Shown here: positions 1 through 5,381 of the stretch, one piece after another | Layout of the letters: every line of letters begins with the position of its first letter | Numbering within the stretch: position 1 is the first letter of the stretch | Assembly: GCA_964606415.1 (NCBI GenBank) | Contig: CAZSGN010000128.1 | Span: 1 to 7,852, forward strand | DNA length: 7,852 bases | Direction: 5' to 3' | DNA from: CAZSGN01 sp964606415 | GTDB lineage: Bacteria; Bacteroidota; Bacteroidia; Bacteroidales; JBBRXJ01 | The notes under the pieces: model-generated | Told to the model about the DNA's origin: nothing | Database searches by the model: none | The model's input: the letters and a program-made list of their open reading frames with translations, nothing else | Made by a program: the position numbers and the translations under genes

Positions 1-2
1 AT

Positions 3-53
3 TCCCGACATAAAAATGCGACATTATATTTTGATGCGGATCAGGAGTTCTGA
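3..53 (+). CDS. Possible 3' end of an unidentified plus-strand gene (partial)
   Basis: Reading frame 3 is open from the window edge to a TGA at 51-53 and encodes 16 residues ending in YFDADQEF. Its composition is more protein-like than frame 2, which stops at once. Frame 1 is also open, to a TGA at 67-69, so the choice of frame is uncertain. The position, just ahead of a bidirectional terminator and convergent with cmk, fits the tail of a gene entering from the left. There is too little sequence to name a family. Confidence 0.3.
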   Translation, partial: SRHKNATLYFDADQEF

Positions 54-74
54 ATTTATGAAGAGTTGAAAAAT

Positions 75-111
75 AAAAAAAAGGTATGAGTTTTGCTCAT
101 ACCTTTTTTTT
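75..111. terminator. Bidirectional Rho-independent terminator between convergent units
   Basis: A perfect 8-bp stem, GGTATGAG (83-90) with CTCATACC (96-103), closes a 5-nt loop. It is flanked by eight A on the left and eight T on the right, so it can work in both directions. On the minus strand it lies just past the cmk stop codon and would end the porQ-cmk transcript. On the plus strand it would end whatever gene enters from the left edge. Confidence 0.9.
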
Positions 112-132
112 GTGTTGATTTTTAAAGAGCAA

Positions 133-822
133 TTAAATGTTTTGTCTTTCCCTGATAATAGGTTTGATCCATTCCATTTGCTGTTCAGGAGTCATATGGC
201 TGTTATCAAGCACTATAGCATCATGGGGTTTTGTTAATGGGCTTTCTTCGCGGTTTTCATCCAGATAGTCACGTTTCTGAATATTAGCCAGTACTTCTTC
301 AAATGTGGTTTCAATACCTTTATTGATTAATTCATCGAACCTTCTTTGGGCTCTTGTTTTAGCTTTTGCGGTAAGAAAAATTTTTAGTTCGGCGTTCGGG
401 AAAACCACCGTTCCAATATCCCTTCCATCCATAACAATCCCTTTATTTTTACCGATAGAACGTTGAAAATCGACCAGTTTACGCCGTACATTACTGATTT
501 GGCTAATCTGACTGACATGATCAGCTACTTTGGGATTCAGCCGTATTTCCTTTTCAATATTTCTGCCATTTAATATGGTGTTATTGTTGTCCGGGTCAAA
601 ATGGATATGGATGTTATCCAGCCAATGGTTTATTTCCTGATTATTTAATTTGCCGGTATTATCACATAAACCGTTTTCAATAAAATAGAGGGTTACAGCC
701 CGGTACATCGCACCGCTGTCAATATAAATATATCCGGTGTATTCAGCAATTTGTTTGGCAAAAGTACTTTTACCGCAGGAAGAATAACCATCTATTGTTA
801 TGATGATTTTTTTGTAACTCAT
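133..822 (-). CDS. cmk: Cytidylate kinase, (d)CMP kinase
   Basis: Cytosolic kinase that moves a phosphate from ATP to CMP or dCMP, giving CDP or dCDP for RNA, lipid and DNA precursor synthesis. The 229-residue length is normal for the bacterial family. Visible motifs are the Walker A loop GYSSCGKST (residues 12-20), the substrate-binding stretch IDSGAMYRA (34-42), DGRDIGT (132-138), an arginine-rich lid around R157-R161, and KRDYLDENREESPL (183-196), which carries the conserved RD and R-x3-PL pattern. The ATG shares its A with the TAA stop of porQ (TAATG), so translation is probably coupled. No Shine-Dalgarno sequence lies close to the start; only a GGGGA about 15 nt away is visible. It is the second gene of the porQ-cmk unit and is followed by the terminator at 75-111. 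Family assignment is firm; operon structure is inferred from the overlap. Confidence 0.97.
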   Translation of the reverse strand: MSYKKIIITIDGYSSCGKSTFAKQIAEYTGYIYIDSGAMYRAVTLYFIENGLCDNTGKLNNQEINHWLDNIHIHFDPDNNNTILNGRNIEKEIRLNPKVADHVSQISQISNVRRKLVDFQRSIGKNKGIVMDGRDIGTVVFPNAELKIFLTAKAKTRAQRRFDELINKGIETTFEEVLANIQKRDYLDENREESPLTKPHDAIVLDNSHMTPEQQMEWIKPIIRERQNI

Positions 823-1898
823 TAGAATAATTTATGTCCCCAATTATACGTTTCTTTCAAATTTGTTGATATAGAAACAAAGTTGGGCGTACCTGCCAAA
901 TGGTAATTGGAGCGGGCATAACTGACCTGAAAAGTTTTTATTTTTAACCCAAATCCCCAGGAAAAACCAACAGTTGAGAATGTATTGGTCTCAATATTTA
1001 ATTGTTGGCGTTGTTGATAATTATATCCTATTCTGAAAAATAAATTTTCCGTAAGAATTAATTCTGTTCCTAAAATAATATGCCTCATTAAATGATCAGC
1101 ATAAGAAAAAAAACCTTCGTTTGAGTTATTATCTGTTTCATCTCCAAATACTTGTGTGTTTTCTTCTTCTGGTTGGTCATAAGTCAGATCAGGATTTTGA
1201 AGTTGTTGGGCAACCAGGGAAAAACGCAGGGGGGCATGAGATAATTTGTGGGAAAGGCCCATTTGAATTTCAAAGGGCAGGGGTTCGTTTATTTTTTTAG
1301 AGAAAGAAGAAAATTGACGGCCGATATTTTTAAGTAATAAAGTGCTGGTAAAGCGATTTTCCGGATTATTATAAGTAATACCGATGTCGAAACCAAGCGC
1401 AAAAGAATTATAGCTTTCATAAAAAGACAATAATGGTTTGGCGCTGATGCCTATCCGGAATGCGCTGTCTGGTAATGCATGTGACCACATAAGGTGAAAA
1501 ACATAATCGGCTGCAAAAAACTCACCTGTAATGTTGCCTGTATTGTCTGCTTGTTTAAAGGAACCGTAATTTGCATATTGAAAACCGGAGGCAAAGGAGC
1601 CATATTTTTTATGATGATATGAATATGAAAAATAGCCATATTGGATGCCTGCGGGAAAACGGACAAGGTTGGAGCTCAAGTGCATGTGCATGCTTTTATT
1701 TAATAAAGCAGGGTTTTGACCTGCCAGGGCCAGGTCATTGTCCAGAATGGCATTGAGTTTACCGCCCATTGAACTGATTCTTGCCGATTGTGGAAATGTT
1801 AATGAAGTAAATGAATTCCTGCCGCCGGGTTGTCCGAAAGAAAGAATAAAGCCGGGGGAAAGGGCCAATAATACAAGGAGAAAGAATTTTTTGCACAT
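822..1898 (-). CDS. porQ: Type IX secretion system outer-membrane protein PorQ
   Basis: A 358-residue protein with an N-terminal signal peptide: KK at residues 3-4, a hydrophobic core over about 5-19, and likely cleavage near SFGQ (20-23). Family features are the early block SARISSMGG (38-46), the outer-membrane-protein motif GQNPALLN (60-67), GSFASGFQYANYGSF (100-114) and a later ESYNSFALGFDIG block. The rest alternates in short aromatic, glycine-rich strands as expected of a beta-barrel like PorV/FadL relatives. In studied Bacteroidota PorQ belongs to the secretion machinery exporting proteins with a C-terminal T9SS signal, and is linked with PorZ and lipopolysaccharide attachment. The start is the only sensible one: the next in-frame ATG upstream (1910-1908) is followed at once by TAA. 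No Shine-Dalgarno is visible. An acidic, asparagine-rich insert at about residues 242-260 (EEENTQ to NNSNEG) may be a surface loop. cmk follows with a one-base overlap. An older label, penicillin-binding protein, appears on some homologues and has no support here. Confidence 0.9.
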   Translation of the reverse strand: MCKKFFLLVLLALSPGFILSFGQPGGRNSFTSLTFPQSARISSMGGKLNAILDNDLALAGQNPALLNKSMHMHLSSNLVRFPAGIQYGYFSYSYHHKKYGSFASGFQYANYGSFKQADNTGNITGEFFAADYVFHLMWSHALPDSAFRIGISAKPLLSFYESYNSFALGFDIGITYNNPENRFTSTLLLKNIGRQFSSFSKKINEPLPFEIQMGLSHKLSHAPLRFSLVAQQLQNPDLTYDQPEEENTQVFGDETDNNSNEGFFSYADHLMRHIILGTELILTENLFFRIGYNYQQRQQLNIETNTFSTVGFSWGFGLKIKTFQVSYARSNYHLAGTPNFVSISTNLKETYNWGHKLF

Positions 1899-2186
1899 AG
1901 CAATTTACATCATTCTTAACATGCAATAATAAACGACAACCTTTAAATTGTAGTACGCGATAAAGATAAAATATTTTCATTGATTTTGATGGAAGAATTT
2001 AAATATTGAATTTTTGTAATTACATTGTATGGATTTGTGGGAAAATAGGTTTTCTATTGAATCAAAAGGGGGTAAGATTATTTTTTACCGGACAACAGTG
2101 AAACTTTTTGTGAACTAAATATTGTGATATGTTTTTTAAAAACAATGAAATAAATTAATTTTGGGCAATTCAGCGTTAACACAATT
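1899..2186. other. Divergent intergenic region between porQ and gldF
   Basis: 288 bp of very AT-rich DNA that must hold the promoters of both units. For gldF there is a good -7 match, listed separately. On the porQ side the minus strand has TATCTTTA (1968-1961), one base off TAnnTTTG, but no clear -33 partner, so I do not call it. A weak inverted repeat GGTAA/TTACC (2071-2075 and 2085-2089) lies in the middle and could be an operator or chance. I see no further reading frame or RNA gene. Confidence 0.6.
2132..2163 (+). promoter_or_regulatory. Candidate Bacteroidota-type promoter for gldF
   Basis: TAATTTTG at 2156-2163 matches the Bacteroidota -7 consensus TAnnTTTG exactly. The -33 partner is weak: a T-run at 2132-2137 sits at about the right 20-nt spacing but lacks the G of TTTG. 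Transcription would start near 2170, leaving a leader of roughly 15-20 nt before the gldF ATG at 2187. There is no Shine-Dalgarno in that leader, which is usual for this phylum. Confidence 0.45.
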
Positions 2187-2912
2187 ATGATTACACTTTT
2201 CAGAAAGGAGATAAGTCATTTTTTTAGTTCCCTGACCGGACCAGTGGTTATTATTTTATTTTTGGTCATAACCGGATTGTTTACATGGGTATTCCCAGGG
2301 TCACTTAATATTCCTGAAAATGGTTATGCAACATTGAATCCTTTGTTTACGATTGGACCCTGGGTGTTTCTTTTTTTAATACCTGCTATAACAATGAAAT
2401 TAATCTCGGAAGAAAAACAAAGTGGAACCATTGATTTGTTATTTACTAAACCTTTGAGCGAATTTCAAATTATTCTTGCTAAATATCTGGCAGGATTATT
2501 TATCGTATTGTTATCCCTGCTGCCTACGCTTGTTTTTTATTATTCTGTTTATCAATTGGGTCAACCCAAAGGTAATTTGGATACAGGAGGGACCTGGGGT
2601 TCTTTTTTAGGGTTATTTTTTCTTGCTGCCATTTATGTTGCCGTAGGTTTATTAGGATCAGTCTTGTCTAAAAGTCAGATTATTGGATTTTTGTTGGCTG
2701 TTATGTTTTGTTTTTTTCTCTATATTGGATTTGATCATATGAGTACGCTTTTTACTCATCAGGAGACCTTAATTATGTCGTTGGGGATTCATGAACATTA
2801 CGAATCGATCAGCAGAGGTGTTATTGATTCACGTGACCTAATATATTTTTTAAGTGTTATCGCTATATTCCTTTTTTCTACTAAAATGGTGATGGCAAGT
2901 AGAAAATGGTAA
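2187..2912 (+). CDS. gldF: Gliding-motility-associated ABC transporter permease GldF
   Basis: A 241-residue ABC-2 type permease of the inner membrane, full length for the family. Six hydrophobic segments are visible at about 18-38, 53-72, 102-122, 138-158, 163-183 and 219-237. After the second lies the cytoplasmic signature EEKQSGTIDLLFTKPLSEFQ (75-94), the conserved loop of NosY/GldF-type permeases that probably contacts the ATPase. In Flavobacterium johnsoniae GldF and GldG form a transporter with the ATPase GldA, and this affects gliding. The substrate is unknown, and homologues also occur in non-gliding Bacteroidota, so the name does not prove motility. It has its own promoter candidate and ends in an ordinary basic tail (SRKW). 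It is followed not by gldG directly, as is usual, but by a 542-bp spacer. The assignment relies on motif, topology and the neighbouring gldG. Confidence 0.93.
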   Translation: MITLFRKEISHFFSSLTGPVVIILFLVITGLFTWVFPGSLNIPENGYATLNPLFTIGPWVFLFLIPAITMKLISEEKQSGTIDLLFTKPLSEFQIILAKYLAGLFIVLLSLLPTLVFYYSVYQLGQPKGNLDTGGTWGSFLGLFFLAAIYVAVGLLGSVLSKSQIIGFLLAVMFCFFLYIGFDHMSTLFTHQETLIMSLGIHEHYESISRGVIDSRDLIYFLSVIAIFLFSTKMVMASRKW

Positions 2913-3113
2913 TATAGACCCAAGCATGATCCGCCGGCTGGCTGAACAGGTTTTGACCGATTAAAAACAAATTATAAATAGATGAAATCCTCACTATAAA
3001 GCTTATAAAATGATAATAAGGATCTAAGACAAAAGGGGATGAATTGAATCTTTTTAGGGGTGAGTTTAGTGAAGTTAATATAAAGGATAGTAGTTTATTA
3101 AGATGATGTTGTT

Positions 3114-3129
3114 GGTTACCGGGTGACCG
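3114..3129 (+). repeat. Imperfect direct repeat, copy 1
   Basis: GGTTACCGGGTGACCG here matches GGTTACCGAGTGAGCG at 3380-3395 in 14 of 16 positions. Both copies are followed after 9-10 bases by GATATTA, so the similarity extends loosely to about 32 bp. This copy can also fold on itself (GGTTA with TGACC, one G-T pair). The copies are 266 bp apart and bracket the structured elements of the gldF-gldG spacer. Confidence 0.55.
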
Positions 3130-3210
3130 AATTATCAGGATATTAAGTGATAGAGTTAATTGAGTTAAATAAGAGTTGAGTAATGATATACCATTGGTTT
3201 CTACTAAAAT

Positions 3211-3295
3211 CCTGTGGGTGTGGCCAGCAAACTTGCGAAGGAAAGGGCGTAGCTATGGCCCTGTGTGGATGCCATAGTTTGCGAGTATTTTTTTT
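3211..3295 (+). repeat. G+C-rich foldable intergenic element, possible dispersed repeat
   Basis: This stretch is markedly richer in G+C than its surroundings. It contains a perfect 7-bp inverted repeat CTATGGC (3253-3259) with GCCATAG (3271-3277), loop 11 nt, and an alternative outer pairing GCAAACT (3227-3233) with AGTTTGC (3276-3282). A run of eight T follows at 3288-3295. The T-run starts 5-10 nt past either stem, so it is not a canonical terminator, though it may slow transcription between gldF and gldG. The composition and the following hairpin resemble dispersed intergenic repeats; that is inference, since only one copy is in view. Confidence 0.4.
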
Positions 3296-3296
3296 G

Positions 3297-3332
3297 CTTC
3301 GTTTTTTTGTTACGAATGACAAAAAAATGAAG
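3297..3332. repeat. Long A/T-rich hairpin
   Basis: Positions 3297-3311 pair with 3318-3332 over 15 bp, including two G-T pairs and a block of seven T facing seven A; the loop is the six bases ACGAAT. No T-run follows on either strand, so a Rho-independent terminator is unlikely. It lies directly after the G+C-rich element and may be the other half of the same inserted unit. Confidence 0.5.
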
Positions 3333-3379
3333 AGGCTACCGGAAAAACCAAAAATAAATTGTTTATGAAAAAGTTTTTA

Positions 3380-3395
3380 GGTTACCGAGTGAGCG
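3380..3395 (+). repeat. Imperfect direct repeat, copy 2
   Basis: GGTTACCGAGTGAGCG is the partner of the copy at 3114-3129, 14 of 16 bases identical. It lies 59 bp before the gldG start codon. The pair could be a target duplication, two copies of a small repeat, or two binding sites; the two mismatches argue against a recent target-site duplication. Confidence 0.55.
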
Positions 3396-3454
3396 GCAAA
3401 ATAATGATATTATTATTTTATTGAAATACAGATGTTTAACCAAATTATATTCGT

Positions 3455-5161
3455 GTGAAACAAAATCAAAAAACATATAATATCCTTTTTTTTCTTTTAG
3501 TTTTTGTGGTTATTGTTGTTTTCAATTTAGTGGGAAACCGTTTTTATTTTAGGCTTGACCTTACTTCTGATCAACGTTATACCCTTAAGAAGCCTTCTAA
3601 AGAAATCCTTCATCAACTTGATGATGTCGTTTATATCGAAGTTTACCTTGCCGGCGAGTTAACACCGGATTTTGAAAAATTTAAGCAGTCTATCCGCCAG
3701 CATTTAGAAGAATATAAAGCGATTGCGGGTAAAAATGTGGCTTATAAATTTATTAATCCAGCTGATCAGAAAAACGAAGAAGCTCGTGAAGATTTTTTCA
3801 AACATCTTTCCAAAAAAGGTTTAAAACCAATGAATATTCATCATGAAAGTGATGAAGGTGAGGTAAGCCAGAAATTAATTTTTCCTGGTGCTATTCTGCG
3901 TCATAAAGGCCGCTATTTTTCGGTAAATCTTTTACAAACCAATGCTGGTAATACATCAAAAGAAAACATTAACAATTCGGTTGAAAACCTGGAATACGAG
4001 TTAATCACTGCTATTCATAATTTGATGCAGGATACGGTACATAAAATAGCTTTTCTAGAAGGTCATGGCGAACTTGGGCCTATGGAAGTGGATGGCATTA
4101 CCCGTGCTATTGCTAAATATTATCAGGTTGACCGGGGACGTATTGATCAGGCTGAGACATTGCAGGATTACAAAGCTCTTTTTATTGCTAAACCACAACG
4201 ATCTTTTAGTGAAAAAGAAAAGTTTGCCATTGATCAATATATCATGAATGGCGGGCATGTTTTTTGGTTCCTGGATAAGGTTTCTGTTGATATGGATAGT
4301 CTTGCAACAGGGCGTTCTTTGTCTATAATTAAAACGCTTAATCTTGAGGATCAGCTTTTTAAATATGGAGCCCGGCTTGATCCTATTTTGGTTCAGGATC
4401 TTAATTGTAATGTTATTCCTCTTAATACTGCACCAGCTGGCCAGCAGGCACAATTTAGCCCAATGCCATGGACCTATGATCCCCTTTTATTACCAAAACA
4501 AGATCATCCTGTAACCAAAAATCTTGATCTTATAAAATCTTCATTTGTAAGTATCGTTGATACACTCACCCTATCGGGCGTTGATACGGAAGTTTTACTT
4601 ACTACTTCAGAGCATTCAAAGAAATCTGCTGTGCCAGGTATTATTTCATTAGAAGAAGCGACCCGTCAACCGGATCAAAAAGAATTTGTTGCGGGTAAAT
4701 TGCCGGTAGGAGTGTTGCTTGAAGGAATTTTCCCTTCTGTTTTTCAAAACCGGAGTATAAAGAAATATGTTGATCAGCCTGATTATCAATTCAAGGATCA
4801 AAGTGTTCAAACGAGTATGGCTGTTATTGCTGATGGTGATATTATACGGAATGATGTGAAAATGGGTCGTCGTGGTCCTCAACCTCTTCCACTTGGGTAT
4901 GATCGGTACACAAAGCAAACATTTGATAATCAGTCATTTATCATCAACCTTTTGCATTACATGACAGATGATAAAAGGCTCCTGAAGTTACGTTCCAAAG
5001 CTTTTCAGCTTCGGCTGCTGAATCAAAACAGGGTGAAAGAAGAAAAAATTAAATGGCAATTGTTTAACACTGTTTTGCCATCAGTGATTATTGTTATTTT
5101 TACTATTCTTTTGCATTTGAGAAGAAGAAGAAAATATACATCTTCTGCAGCAAAGTTTTAG
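3455..5161 (+). CDS. gldG: Gliding-motility-associated ABC transporter auxiliary protein GldG
   Basis: A 568-residue inner-membrane protein with one N-terminal membrane segment (about 10-27), a large extracytoplasmic domain, and a C-terminal membrane segment (about 537-555) followed by a basic tail (RRRRK). This is the GldG/ABC_transp_aux layout. Conserved blocks include EGHGE (202-206), the glycine-rich NGGHVFWFLDKV (265-276), IADGDIIRNDV (458-468) and a YDRYTKQTFDNQSFIINLL stretch (482-500). With GldF and the ATPase GldA it forms a transporter of unknown substrate; in some annotations GldG is called substrate-binding. The start is a GTG: an in-frame TAA lies at 3437-3439 and no ATG intervenes. 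No Shine-Dalgarno is visible. The gene is intact despite the atypical DNA on both sides. It is probably co-transcribed with gldF and the DUF4340 gene, though the spacers weaken that expectation. Confidence 0.94.
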   Translation: MKQNQKTYNILFFLLVFVVIVVFNLVGNRFYFRLDLTSDQRYTLKKPSKEILHQLDDVVYIEVYLAGELTPDFEKFKQSIRQHLEEYKAIAGKNVAYKFINPADQKNEEAREDFFKHLSKKGLKPMNIHHESDEGEVSQKLIFPGAILRHKGRYFSVNLLQTNAGNTSKENINNSVENLEYELITAIHNLMQDTVHKIAFLEGHGELGPMEVDGITRAIAKYYQVDRGRIDQAETLQDYKALFIAKPQRSFSEKEKFAIDQYIMNGGHVFWFLDKVSVDMDSLATGRSLSIIKTLNLEDQLFKYGARLDPILVQDLNCNVIPLNTAPAGQQAQFSPMPWTYDPLLLPKQDHPVTKNLDLIKSSFVSIVDTLTLSGVDTEVLLTTSEHSKKSAVPGIISLEEATRQPDQKEFVAGKLPVGVLLEGIFPSVFQNRSIKKYVDQPDYQFKDQSVQTSMAVIADGDIIRNDVKMGRRGPQPLPLGYDRYTKQTFDNQSFIINLLHYMTDDKRLLKLRSKAFQLRLLNQNRVKEEKIKWQLFNTVLPSVIIVIFTILLHLRRRRKYTSSAAKF

Positions 5162-5179
5162 AGATTTGATAATAATAGT

Positions 5180-5275
5180 ATGTTGATTAATCAAGTTGAG
5201 GAAGTCAGTAAATTCATTGAAGCATGTAATAGAGCTATTCTGAATGCTGGATACTCAGAATCAACTTTCACTTAA
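5180..5275 (+). pseudogene. 31-codon frame resembling the N-terminus of a tyrosine recombinase (remnant)
   Basis: ATG at 5180 opens a 31-codon frame ending in TAA at 5273-5275. It predicts an amphipathic helix (VEEVSKFIEACNRAILN, residues 6-22) followed by AGYSEST (23-29). A helix then a G-Y/L-S-x-x-T turn is typical of the N-terminal core-binding domain of phage-type integrases. No other recombinase region follows in any frame, and the frame runs into the hairpin at 5271-5336, so it would be a remnant rather than a working enzyme. It begins 19 bp after the gldG stop. A genuine small peptide or chance cannot be excluded: 31 residues is thin evidence. Confidence 0.3.
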
Positions 5276-5350
5276 GTTGAGCGATATGAGTGAAGCGAAA
5301 TAGGGCTTTACGTGAGTGAGAATCGCTCAATTTGGGGTTCACTTAAATTG
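5267..5350 (+). repeat. Hairpin bounded by 13-bp direct repeats in the gldG-DUF4340 spacer
   Basis: The words TTCACTTAAGTTG (5267-5279) and TTCACTTAAATTG (5338-5350) differ by one base and bound this 84-bp element. Inside, TTGAGCGAT (5277-5285) pairs perfectly with ATCGCTCAA (5322-5330), and the stem extends to 15 bp (5271-5285 with 5322-5336) with G-T pairs. The 36-nt loop can form a smaller stem (TGAAGC with GCTTTA). No T-run follows, so it is not a normal terminator. It could be a small mobile repeat, a recombination site or a structured leader of the next gene. Confidence 0.6.
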
Positions 5351-5381
5351 CAGTAGAACCGTTTTAATGATATATATCTAA

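Larger units (their letters stand above)
2913..3454. other. Unusual 542-bp spacer between gldF and gldG
   Basis: I find no credible gene here. From left to right it holds a short G+C-richer patch (about 2918-2958); an AT-rich non-coding stretch; an imperfect direct repeat whose copies are at 3114-3129 and 3380-3395; three spaced GAGTTRA words (3153-3159, 3162-3168, 3173-3179); a G+C-rich foldable element (3211-3295); and a long hairpin (3297-3332). The two genes are usually adjacent or overlapping, so this DNA looks inserted. No convincing TAnnTTTG promoter precedes gldG, so gldG is either read through from gldF or uses a promoter I cannot see. Confidence 0.7.

Noticed and set aside
1961..1968. 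Minus-strand TATCTTTA as a porQ -7 element
   Set aside because: One base off TAnnTTTG with no TTTG at the -33 distance; in such AT-rich DNA this is expected by chance.
3153..3179. Three GAGTTRA words as a CRISPR-like or operator array
   Set aside because: The words are only 7 bp, spacing is uneven (9 and 11 nt between starts), and no longer repeat unit exists. Noted as low-complexity sequence.
3253..3295. Rho-independent terminator between gldF and gldG
   Set aside because: The T-run starts 10 nt after the 7-bp stem, or 5 nt after the alternative stem, rather than directly after it, so it does not meet the usual form.
3183..3368. 61-codon plus-strand frame in the gldF-gldG spacer
   Set aside because: It runs through the G+C-rich foldable element and the 3297-3332 hairpin. 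Its residues (cysteine- and phenylalanine-rich, with a run set by the T-tracts) reflect that structure, and there is no promoter or Shine-Dalgarno. Better explained as a translated repeat.
4055..4453. 132-codon minus-strand frame inside gldG
   Set aside because: Fully antisense to well-conserved gldG motifs, with no start signals; a shadow frame.
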